Shown: piece after piece, positions 1 to 5,341 of the stretch
Numbering within the stretch: position 1 is the first letter of the stretch
Layout: every line of letters begins with the position of its first letter
Assembly: GCA_945833895.1 (NCBI GenBank)
Contig: CAMAGQ010000111.1
Coordinates: 1-5,515, forward strand
Reading direction: 5' to 3'
Length of the DNA stretch: 5,515 bases
DNA from: an uncultured bacterium
GTDB taxonomy: Bacteria > Cyanobacteriota > Vampirovibrionia > Gastranaerophilales > Gastranaerophilaceae
The notes under the pieces: generated by a model
What the model was told of the DNA's origin: nothing
Seen by the model: only the letters and a program-made list of their open reading frames with translations
Databases searched by the model: none
Position numbers and translations under genes: made by a program

Positions 1-45
1 TTATACAATATTCTCAGAATAATTAGAATAGTACAAAATAAAAGT

Positions 46-51
46 GGGTGA
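46..51 (+). promoter_or_regulatory. Shine-Dalgarno site that decides the TPR gene start
   Basis: GGGTGA is complementary to the UCACC part of the usual 16S rRNA tail and sits 4 nt before the ATG at 56. The frame can also open at the GTG at 44, but that start would put this site inside the coding sequence. The same GGTGA type of site precedes the NADAR gene on the other strand, with 5-nt spacing. I therefore prefer ATG 56. Confidence 0.6.
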
Positions 52-55
52 AAAC

Positions 56-1864
56 ATGAATTGTAAAAAAGTATTAATAATGTCATTACTTACGGCATCT
101 TGTATCTTTTGTACCCCTGACATCTCATTGGCTCAAACTCTAAAAGCCGGAGTGACTGTATCCAAGACTTATGTAGACATCAGCAGATTGATTGAATACA
201 ACAATTATGAAGATGCAGACAAGCGTTTGAAAGAGATATTGACCAAAAACCCTAATGATATTGATGCGAAATCGCTACAACTAATCTCTCAGGCAAAACA
301 GTATAAATTAGCTCCTGCTCAATCAGAATTGGATAAATTGTTAAAGAAATATCCGAACAAGCCTGAACTTCATTATGCTCAGGGTATGGTATATTTGATG
401 CGTGAAACTTCTTCAGATATCGAATACATCAAGAATATTCGTAATCTGTCAAATGCGGCAATAAAAGAATTTATGACCGCTGTCGATTTAGACCCGACAT
501 ACTTCCAAGCATACAACGCAATGGGTGTGGCAACATTGAAATTGGGCAACAAAAAAGATGCTCAGGATTTGTTCAAAATGTCTTTGAAACACAATCCGAA
601 TTACGCTCCTGCGTACGACAACTTAGGTAACGTTGCAATGCTTGACGGGGATTTGGATCAGGCTGAAAAATATTATCTACAGTCTATCAAATGTAACTCT
701 CACAACCCGACTTCAATGTACCACATGGGACAAGTTGAAGCACGTCGCGGAGATTACACAAAAGCATTAACCTGGTTAAACCACTCACTGCACATCAACC
801 CGAATTCATCTCCGGGGTGGAATTTGCAAGGTGAATTATACTTGAAACAAGGCAATCAGGCTGCTGCAATAAATTCTTTCAAAAAAGCGATTTACGTAAA
901 ACCGGAAAACTCTCGTCCGTACATCAACCTTGCAGGTGTGTATGAAAGACGTTCCGACCACGAATTTGCAATGGAAGAACTAAAAACCGCAATTATCTTA
1001 AATCCTAACTACAAAGAAGGTATTTTAAGAGTTGCAAATATGTCTTTGGAAACTAAAAAATATCAACAAGCTTTGGAATACTATTCAAGGTTGCTTGGTG
1101 ATACAACTTATAACAACACTGCTATCATCGGTCTTGCCAATACTTATTATGAAATGGCTAAAGATACCGCAGATAGTAGAGATTACACAACAAACAAAGA
1201 CGTTTACCTTGCTTACGACTATGTAAACGAAGCAATCCAAAGAACTCCGAACGATTTGAAATTGCACCTCGCAAAAATCAAGTTGGGTAAATTAACCCAC
1301 CAGATGGAGTTAACTAATGATAACTTGAATTACATTGTTCAAGCGGCAAGCAACAGTTTGATGGATACGGTTATCAAGGGTGAAGCATATTTGTCTTTAG
1401 GTAAGGAAAGGGATGCTGTTTATACCTTTGAAAACGCTATAAACTTTGCAAATACTGTTGATGATGAATTGTATTTGTCTGAAATTCTTGTTCAGCATAA
1501 ACAATTCAGAACAGCAAGAAAAGCTTTGCAAAAAGTCTTGATGGCTGATTCAACAAACAGAATTGCACTGAATGGTATTCACTACATTGATTTGTGCGAA
1601 ATGAAATCCAATGAATTCTTTGAAATCGCATTACGTCAATACAAAGAAGGCAACTACGCTTCTGCTATTGAATACTGTAACAGAGCAATCGACTTTTATC
1701 ACAATGCACCTTCTATCGCTAAGTTAAAAGCACAATCTTACGAAGCAGAAGGCAACTACCAGGGTGCTGTTAAATATTATACTCAATACTTAGCACTTGC
1801 ACCGAACGCATCTGATAAAGCGGCTGTTGTTCAAAGAATAAACGTATTCAAACAGAGATTATAA
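56..1864 (+). CDS. Secreted or envelope-attached TPR-repeat protein
   Basis: This 602-aa protein begins with a signal peptide: a charged start (NCKK), a hydrophobic core at about residues 6-19 and a likely signal peptidase I site after SLA (residue 26). A weak lipobox-like TASC ends at Cys16, so a lipoprotein is less likely but possible. The rest is almost entirely tetratricopeptide repeats. Six consecutive 34-residue units run from about 148 to 352, each ending in NP or a similar turn with the usual Gly, Ala, Tyr and Pro positions. More divergent repeats lie at about 40-145 and 355-515, and a clear final pair at about 518-587. TPR arrays form superhelical scaffolds for protein-protein contact; no catalytic domain is visible, so the partner and exact role are unknown. 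The start at ATG 56 is chosen over GTG 44 because of the ribosome site. It lies 10 nt upstream of the next gene and probably shares its transcript. The frame is intact. Confidence 0.9.
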   Translation: MNCKKVLIMSLLTASCIFCTPDISLAQTLKAGVTVSKTYVDISRLIEYNNYEDADKRLKEILTKNPNDIDAKSLQLISQAKQYKLAPAQSELDKLLKKYPNKPELHYAQGMVYLMRETSSDIEYIKNIRNLSNAAIKEFMTAVDLDPTYFQAYNAMGVATLKLGNKKDAQDLFKMSLKHNPNYAPAYDNLGNVAMLDGDLDQAEKYYLQSIKCNSHNPTSMYHMGQVEARRGDYTKALTWLNHSLHINPNSSPGWNLQGELYLKQGNQAAAINSFKKAIYVKPENSRPYINLAGVYERRSDHEFAMEELKTAIILNPNYKEGILRVANMSLETKKYQQALEYYSRLLGDTTYNNTAIIGLANTYYEMAKDTADSRDYTTNKDVYLAYDYVNEAIQRTPNDLKLHLAKIKLGKLTHQMELTNDNLNYIVQAASNSLMDTVIKGEAYLSLGKERDAVYTFENAINFANTVDDELYLSEILVQHKQFRTARKALQKVLMADSTNRIALNGIHYIDLCEMKSNEFFEIALRQYKEGNYASAIEYCNRAIDFYHNAPSIAKLKAQSYEAEGNYQGAVKYYTQYLALAPNASDKAAVVQRINVFKQRL

Positions 1865-1874
1865 TTATGTCATT

Positions 1875-2135
1875 ATGAAGAAGAAATTTGATATAAGAAA
1901 AAGTTTTGAAACATTTTTGAGAGAGCCTCTTAGTATTTTAACTGAGGGGCTGTTTCAAATAGTAAATATCGAAGCGAATATCTTCAACAAACAATCTTCA
2001 TTCAGCATTGATTTTGTGAACAACAAAACCCAATTGACAGTAGTTAATAACGCAAAGATGTGTAACTTGTTCCAAACAGTTTTATACAAAAGTAAAGTAA
2101 AAGAAATAAAAGAAAAGAGTTCAGTATTAAAATGA
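1875..2135 (+). CDS. Hypothetical 86-aa protein upstream of engB
   Basis: I do not recognise this small protein. It has a basic start (MKKKFDIRK), an amphipathic or hydrophobic stretch at about residues 11-36, then what looks like two or three beta strands rich in Ser, Phe, Val and Thr (about 41-57), and a lysine-rich tail. No signal peptide, membrane segment or known motif is seen. Support for its being real: the frame stays open for 86 codons in AT-rich DNA, it begins 10 nt after the TPR gene, and its TGA overlaps the engB ATG (ATGA), an arrangement typical of coupled translation. Against it: no good Shine-Dalgarno site precedes the ATG, and a strong hairpin covers codons 11-29. It could be translated by reinitiation after the TPR gene, or the region could be mainly a structured leader for engB. 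Confidence 0.55.
   Translation: MKKKFDIRKSFETFLREPLSILTEGLFQIVNIEANIFNKQSSFSIDFVNNKTQLTVVNNAKMCNLFQTVLYKSKVKEIKEKSSVLK
1905..1959 (+). other. Compound RNA hairpin inside the 86-aa gene
   Basis: An inner 11-bp stem pairs 1924-1934 with 1941-1951 (AGCCTCTTAGT with ACTGAGGGGCT), with two G-U wobbles on the + strand transcript and a 6-nt loop. Outside it, TTTGAAAC (1905-1912) pairs perfectly with GTTTCAAA (1952-1959), leaving an 11-nt one-sided bulge. The wobbles are G-U only if + strand RNA is folded, which suggests an RNA element in the sense direction. The structure lies 40-95 nt after the TPR stop, where an intergenic terminator or processing hairpin could sit. However, the U-run after it is weak (GTTTC), so a classic rho-independent terminator is not well supported. 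Confidence 0.5.
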
Positions 2136-2707
2136 AACCGTTCATAAATGGAAAATTTCTAATAAGTGCAGAAAAATTAAGTCAATGTCCTGATTACACA
2201 TTGCCTGAATTTCCGCTGTTAGGACGTTCGAATGTCGGAAAATCTTCATTTATAAACGGACTTGCCAATAATAAAAAACTTGCAAAAACCTCAAACGTTC
2301 CGGGAAAAACAAGATTGATAAACTTCTTTAACTTTTCTGATGAGTTTATGATTGCAGACCTTCCGGGGTACGGATATGCGAAGGTTTCAATTGAAGCAAG
2401 AAACAGGTGGCAAAAATACTTAGAAGAATATCTTCTAAAACGAGAGCAGATTAAAAATCTTATTCAATTTGTCGATGCCAGACACGAAATACAGAAAAAC
2501 GATTACCAAATGAGGGAATGGGTTCTGGCATACAATTTACCCGTAATAACTGTTGTTACCAAAATAGACTGTATCTCAAAAAACAAAATTCAAAGTACAT
2601 TATCCCATGTCCGCAAGGAATTTGGCGGAGAGATTTTTCCGTTTAGTGCTGTAGATAAAAAATATAACGAAAAGATTATTGCCTTTTTGACGGGTGAAGA
2701 ATATTAA
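2132..2707 (+). CDS. engB: Ribosome biogenesis GTPase EngB/YsxC (YihA family)
   Basis: This 191-aa protein has the normal length and all the motifs of the TrmE-Era-EngA-EngB-Septin group GTPase EngB, which binds the ribosome and helps assemble the large (50S) subunit in the cytoplasm. Visible are G1 GRSNVGKS (31-38), the G2 region PGKT before RLINFF (57-66), G3 DLPGYGYA (76-83), G4 TKID (143-146) and G5 FSA (171-173). The conserved NRWQKYLEEYLLKR helix follows G3 at about 91-104. The start ATG overlaps the stop of the 86-aa gene by 4 nt, so translation is probably coupled; no strong ribosome site of its own is seen. In many bacteria engB follows lon or clpX; here it follows a TPR protein and a small orphan. 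Nothing is missing or truncated. Confidence 0.97.
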   Translation: MKPFINGKFLISAEKLSQCPDYTLPEFPLLGRSNVGKSSFINGLANNKKLAKTSNVPGKTRLINFFNFSDEFMIADLPGYGYAKVSIEARNRWQKYLEEYLLKREQIKNLIQFVDARHEIQKNDYQMREWVLAYNLPVITVVTKIDCISKNKIQSTLSHVRKEFGGEIFPFSAVDKKYNEKIIAFLTGEEY

Positions 2708-2779
2708 TTTTTGTTAAATCTTTTATAAATATATTGCCCAAAACGACAAAAAACATGAAAAAAGTTTTTTATATTAATT

Positions 2780-2786
2780 AGGGGAA
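2780..2786 (+). promoter_or_regulatory. Shine-Dalgarno site of the PRTase-like gene
   Basis: AGGGGAA lies 5 nt before the ATG at 2792 and supports that start. A second ATG at 2787 runs into a stop after three codons and can be ignored. The 84-nt gap after engB is AT-rich with no clear terminator hairpin and no convincing -35/-10 pair, although TATA-like strings are present. Confidence 0.55.
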
Positions 2787-2791
2787 ATGGT

Positions 2792-3952
2792 ATGGTAAAT
2801 ATTTTATCAGTTTCAAAATACTTCTGGAAAAACGTTCCAAAAAACTTAAACAATGTAAGGTATATTCATTCGACAGTTCCGATTAGGAAACCTGCCCAAG
2901 TTGTGCAGTTAAATGTCCTGCCTTGCGATACCGTAACAATAAAAAAGGCGGGGCAAAGGTTAGCAGAAATTTCACAAACCGCACTGCACAAAGGGATTTC
3001 CTTTTTGACTGGTAAGGCGTTAGGGGACACCAATACATTAAAACCTATTATTAAAGAATGCTTTGTGGGGATAAAATCAAAAGAAGAAGCACTGAATATT
3101 TTCCGCAAACAATTTAAGGGGATTGCTCCTGACAGAAGCGTTTACATCCTAAACCCAAGTCCGTTAGAAAAACTTGAAAGAGGAATGGGAACAAGCAACT
3201 CTTATATGGCAGAACTTTATAAGGAAGCGAGTTCAACGGGAACAATTTTAGACAGAACAAATATCGAAAAATTTCCCGAATTAGTTGCGAAAAGCGGAAA
3301 GAAAAAGATTTCGATAGTTGTTCCTGACGATTTTTCGGGCAGTGGACGCAGTCTTATTGTGAACACGGCAGAAACCTTGAAAAACATTGACATTCCGGCA
3401 GGTATAGATATTGAACTTGTGTATTCGCCAATGTGTGCATCTCCTTTTGCGAAAAGAGCCTTTGAATTGAGTTCTAAAAACGACATCGAAGGTTTAATGA
3501 ATTTAGGTGCATTAAATAAAGATAAATTGGTGGGGAAAAATGCAGGAAAATACGTCAATGATTCGGAAATTATGCGAGATTTTGTAAACAAATATAAAAA
3601 TCGCATGACAATAAGAGCGGCTGACGATATAATAGATGCAAAGCCATACTATGAAACCGCTGCATATACAAATCTGAAACAAACAAATCCTGATGCGGCA
3701 CAGGCGATTAACATTTTGCTGGAAGAATCAGGAAAAGGATACGGCAGAACGGGTTCATGCGGAACAATGGTTCTTGTTCCGGGGCAGGACGGTGTCTTAA
3801 AATGTCCGAACAATAATTGCGAAGGGGCATTGCCTTTTGTTCTTCTGGAAGGTGCTTCTCCTGAGAAAATTAAGAATACAAATCAAAAATGGTCTGCTAA
3901 AAAATGGCAGGTTCATGTGAGAAAGATAGCAAGTTTAATTGGAGTAACATAG
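2792..3952 (+). CDS. Phosphoribosyltransferase-like protein, PRTase-CE-like
   Basis: This 386-aa protein carries VVPDDFSGSGRS at residues 176-187, a good match to the type I phosphoribosyltransferase signature that forms the PRPP-binding loop: hydrophobic strand, two acidic residues, then a Ser/Gly/Thr-rich loop. The segment before it (about 115-165: VYILNPS, then GTSNSYMAELYKE) fits the early strand and helix of that fold. After it comes the next strand, IDIELVYSPM (about 205-214). A distinctive C-terminal block, GYGRTGSCGTMVLVP (316-330) and CPNNNC (338-343) before LPFVLLEG, resembles the Pro-Asn-Asn block near the end of conflict-associated PRTase-like (PRTase-CE) proteins as I remember them. 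Cys323, Cys338 and Cys343 could bind metal, but this is unproven. The first 60 or so residues look like a low-conservation leader without a signal peptide. Substrate and reaction are unknown. It is directly followed by the 207-aa gene (TAGATG), so the two are co-expressed. Fold assignment is moderately sure, function is not. Confidence 0.7.
   Translation: MVNILSVSKYFWKNVPKNLNNVRYIHSTVPIRKPAQVVQLNVLPCDTVTIKKAGQRLAEISQTALHKGISFLTGKALGDTNTLKPIIKECFVGIKSKEEALNIFRKQFKGIAPDRSVYILNPSPLEKLERGMGTSNSYMAELYKEASSTGTILDRTNIEKFPELVAKSGKKKISIVVPDDFSGSGRSLIVNTAETLKNIDIPAGIDIELVYSPMCASPFAKRAFELSSKNDIEGLMNLGALNKDKLVGKNAGKYVNDSEIMRDFVNKYKNRMTIRAADDIIDAKPYYETAAYTNLKQTNPDAAQAINILLEESGKGYGRTGSCGTMVLVPGQDGVLKCPNNNCEGALPFVLLEGASPEKIKNTNQKWSAKKWQVHVRKIASLIGVT
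3941..3944 (+). promoter_or_regulatory. Shine-Dalgarno site inside the end of the PRTase-like gene
   Basis: GGAG lies 8 nt before the ATG at 3953, within the last codons of the preceding gene. Together with the TAGATG junction it indicates coupled or at least co-transcribed translation of the two genes. Confidence 0.55.
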
Positions 3953-4576
3953 ATGAAAATTGTTAATATAACAGGAAAATTTCAAAGTCCTCATATCTTT
4001 GGTAAAGGTCAACCAAAAGATGAATACACAATGAAAATAACCGAGTTATGCGACAAGTTCAAACAGCAGGATAACTTGATTGATATTGTTAAAATTTTCA
4101 ATAACGATTCAAAACTAAAAATCCAAGACCCGTCGACTTATGATATGGACATATACAGATTTCTTCTCGGAACAAAAGATCATTTGCTTGATTACAAAAA
4201 GACTCTGTCAATGTTAAACAAGCATAAGATTTCATGCTGTCCTCAACTAAAACAATCTGCCCAGAATAAAAATAAGCATTACACCTTACTTGTTTTGAAA
4301 ACTCCTGAGCAAGAAGAACTTATGAAAAATTTCACACAAGACAGCAAATACGTTGATACACTTTCCAAATGCGAATTTGTACAAGAATTGGAAAATTTAG
4401 CCCAAAAAGAAAATGTATATAATCCGTCGATTTTGGAAGATACAAACAATATAAAAATTACAAGTGCGAGAAAACTTTTTGTACCTGATTGGAGTAACAC
4501 GGATAAATTTAACTCTATTCAGGAAAAGGCTGAATACTTTAACGAACTTAGAAAAGTTTTTAACCTGACGTACTAA
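3953..4576 (+). CDS. Unknown 207-aa protein coupled to the PRTase-like gene
   Basis: I do not recognise this protein. It is soluble-looking, lysine-rich and mostly predicted helical, without signal peptide or membrane segment. Visible features are a short start MKIVNITGKFQSPHIFGKG (1-19), a helical stretch at about 25-50, YDMDIYRFLLGTKDHLLDYKKTL (about 63-85), a Cys pair in ISCCPQ (93-98), a beta-like HYTLLVLKTPEQEE (109-122), and a C-terminal helix ending FNELRKVFNLTY. No catalytic signature stands out. The ATG directly follows the stop of the PRTase-like gene with a GGAG site 8 nt upstream, so it is almost certainly a real gene and a likely partner of that protein. Its stop overlaps the stop of the convergent NADAR gene by 4 nt. 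It could be a substrate-binding subunit, an inhibitor or an independent enzyme; nothing in the sequence decides. Confidence 0.8.
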   Translation: MKIVNITGKFQSPHIFGKGQPKDEYTMKITELCDKFKQQDNLIDIVKIFNNDSKLKIQDPSTYDMDIYRFLLGTKDHLLDYKKTLSMLNKHKISCCPQLKQSAQNKNKHYTLLVLKTPEQEELMKNFTQDSKYVDTLSKCEFVQELENLAQKENVYNPSILEDTNNIKITSARKLFVPDWSNTDKFNSIQEKAEYFNELRKVFNLTY

Positions 4577-5187
4577 ATCTTTTTATCTCTCAATGCAGTT
4601 AAGATACTTGTAAATTCACTTTGGGTAATAATCGTTTCGGCAGAATTTGTTTTTCCGCCTGTATGAGTTAGAGTTATACCTTTTGTGCTGTCAAGGGCTT
4701 GTTTGAATAAATCATTTTGTTCATAGCACGCTTTATACGCTCTGATTAAAAGTCTGTGATAATGTTGCGAAAATCTGTCATACTCTTTTCCGAGCCAGTA
4801 CAACTTGTGAGTTTTAAGCCATTCGGTTGCCTTTTTAGCACTGTCTTTTGCACTGCCGCCGTATAATTTACAAACTTCACGCTGTTTTGATTTATCTCTA
4901 AATTTCAAACTCTGCAAAAAGCCTTCCATCGAAGCACATTCAACCCCGTCAAAACAGAAATTCTTAGGAGCAAGATTACTCAAAACATTTGCAGGATACA
5001 GCCCGCTTGAATATATATCAAGAGTTTTTGTTTCACGATTGAAAGTATCTTTTAAAAGATGTCCGTTTCTGCTTTTTGCAAAGAAATCTTCCTTCATTTT
5101 TAGCGGCAAGCCTCCTTTATACGCAATACTCTGCCCTGCAAGTTTTGCGGGTTTTGTACTGATATTGTTATAAAAGGATATTAACAT
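4573..5187 (-). CDS. NADAR (YbiA-like) domain protein
   Basis: Residues about 64-200 of this 204-aa protein match the NADAR/DUF1768 fold: NVLSNLAP (67-74), FDGVECASMEGFLQSLKF (79-96) with the conserved Glu88 and Lys95, the A-rich helix GSAKDSAKKATEW (111-123), RFSQHYHRLLIRAYKACY (138-155), then LFKQALDST (160-168). Family members cleave N-glycosidic bonds: E. coli YbiA acts on riboflavin-pathway intermediates, and other NADAR proteins remove ADP-ribose from guanine and partner DarT toxins. The usual ending with D-x-x-W-G is absent; instead the domain closes with LTHTGGKTNSAETIITQSEF (173-192), an ending I associate with some phage and bacterial variants. Residues 1-60 are an extension lacking a recognised domain. 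The start has GGTGAG 5 nt upstream. The gene faces the PRTase-like pair and overlaps the 207-aa gene by 4 nt at the 3' ends. No DarT-like toxin is seen in the window. Its substrate is unknown. Confidence 0.88.
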   Translation of the reverse strand: MLISFYNNISTKPAKLAGQSIAYKGGLPLKMKEDFFAKSRNGHLLKDTFNRETKTLDIYSSGLYPANVLSNLAPKNFCFDGVECASMEGFLQSLKFRDKSKQREVCKLYGGSAKDSAKKATEWLKTHKLYWLGKEYDRFSQHYHRLLIRAYKACYEQNDLFKQALDSTKGITLTHTGGKTNSAETIITQSEFTSILTALRDKKI

Positions 5188-5192
5188 ATTTT

Positions 5193-5198
5193 CTCACC
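5193..5198 (-). promoter_or_regulatory. Shine-Dalgarno site of the NADAR gene
   Basis: Read on the - strand this is GGTGAG, 5 nt before the ATG whose A is at 5187. It pairs with the same part of the 16S tail as the site before the TPR gene, and it supports the chosen start. Confidence 0.55.
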
Positions 5199-5260
5199 AA
5201 TTTACAAGTATATGCCTATTTAAAAACCGTAAATATTAAAAATTCCCCCAAAAACGTATA

Positions 5261-5287
5261 TTGTAAAGAAAACTTTACATTTATAAT
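5261..5287 (+). promoter_or_regulatory. Candidate + strand promoter overlapping the dyad
   Basis: TATAAT at 5282-5287 is a perfect -10 box. The best -35 is TTGTAA at 5261-5266 with a short 15-nt spacer, and it overlaps the left arm of the dyad, so a bound regulator would block it. The DNA is AT-rich, so chance matches are common. Confidence 0.35.
5262..5279. promoter_or_regulatory. Perfect 7-bp dyad, possible operator
   Basis: TGTAAAG (5262-5268) and CTTTACA (5273-5279) form a perfect inverted repeat around AAAA. It lies in the gap upstream of the NADAR gene, 75 nt from its start, and 2 nt before a consensus -10 box on the + strand. Its size and spacing suit a dimeric repressor or activator. 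The sequence resembles no operator I can assign with confidence. It could also form a small RNA hairpin. Confidence 0.45.
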
Positions 5288-5294
5288 AACAGGT

Positions 5295-5300
5295 ATTATA
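5295..5300 (-). promoter_or_regulatory. Candidate -10 box for the NADAR gene
   Basis: Read on the - strand this is TATAAT, which would start transcription near 5288, just before the dyad, giving a leader of about 100 nt for the NADAR gene. The -35 at 17-nt spacing (TTTATG) is poor. Another possible pair nearer the gene (TTTACG and TATACT, 15-nt spacing) is equally weak. Confidence 0.25.
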
Positions 5301-5331
5301 TATCAAACAAGATATGACATAAATTTAGAAC

Positions 5332-5336
5332 GGAGG
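5332..5336 (+). promoter_or_regulatory. Strong Shine-Dalgarno site before the open frame at the right edge
   Basis: GGAGG, the strongest ribosome site in the window, lies 5 nt before GTG 5342 and 17 nt before ATG 5354. It favours GTG 5342 if the frame is translated. Confidence 0.4.
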
Positions 5337-5341
5337 TTGTA

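Noticed and set aside
1..43. -10 like TAGAAT at 24-29 upstream of the TPR gene
   Set aside because: No -35 match at the right spacing within the window; the real promoter may lie further upstream.
44..46. GTG 44 as the start of the TPR gene
   Set aside because: It lies ahead of and includes the GGGTGA ribosome site that serves ATG 56; the signal peptide reads normally from ATG 56.
1085..1267. Opposite-strand and alternate-frame open frames inside the TPR gene (also 1032-1226)
   Set aside because: They lie wholly inside a well-supported TPR coding sequence, have no ribosome site and no recognisable protein features.
1924..1955. Rho-independent terminator after the TPR gene
   Set aside because: The stem is strong but is followed by GTTTC rather than a proper U-run, and it lies inside an open frame coupled to engB. 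Kept as an RNA hairpin only.
2708..2791. Promoter in the gap after engB
   Set aside because: Several TATA-like strings occur, but none has a good -35 at 16-18 nt; in such AT-rich DNA this is not enough to call.
2866..3606. Open frames on the - strand under the PRTase-like gene
   Set aside because: They are antisense shadows of a gene whose motifs are clear on the + strand; their translations show no family features.
4279..4500. Open frame on the - strand under the 207-aa gene
   Set aside because: The + strand gene is supported by tight coupling and a ribosome site; the antisense frame has neither.
3938..4500. 12-nt direct repeat ATTGGAGTAACA at 3938-3949 and 4489-4500
   Set aside because: Tempting as flanks of an inserted 207-aa gene, but the first copy is used as a ribosome site and the second lies inside the coding sequence before its end. 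Neither sits at an element boundary, so chance is likely.
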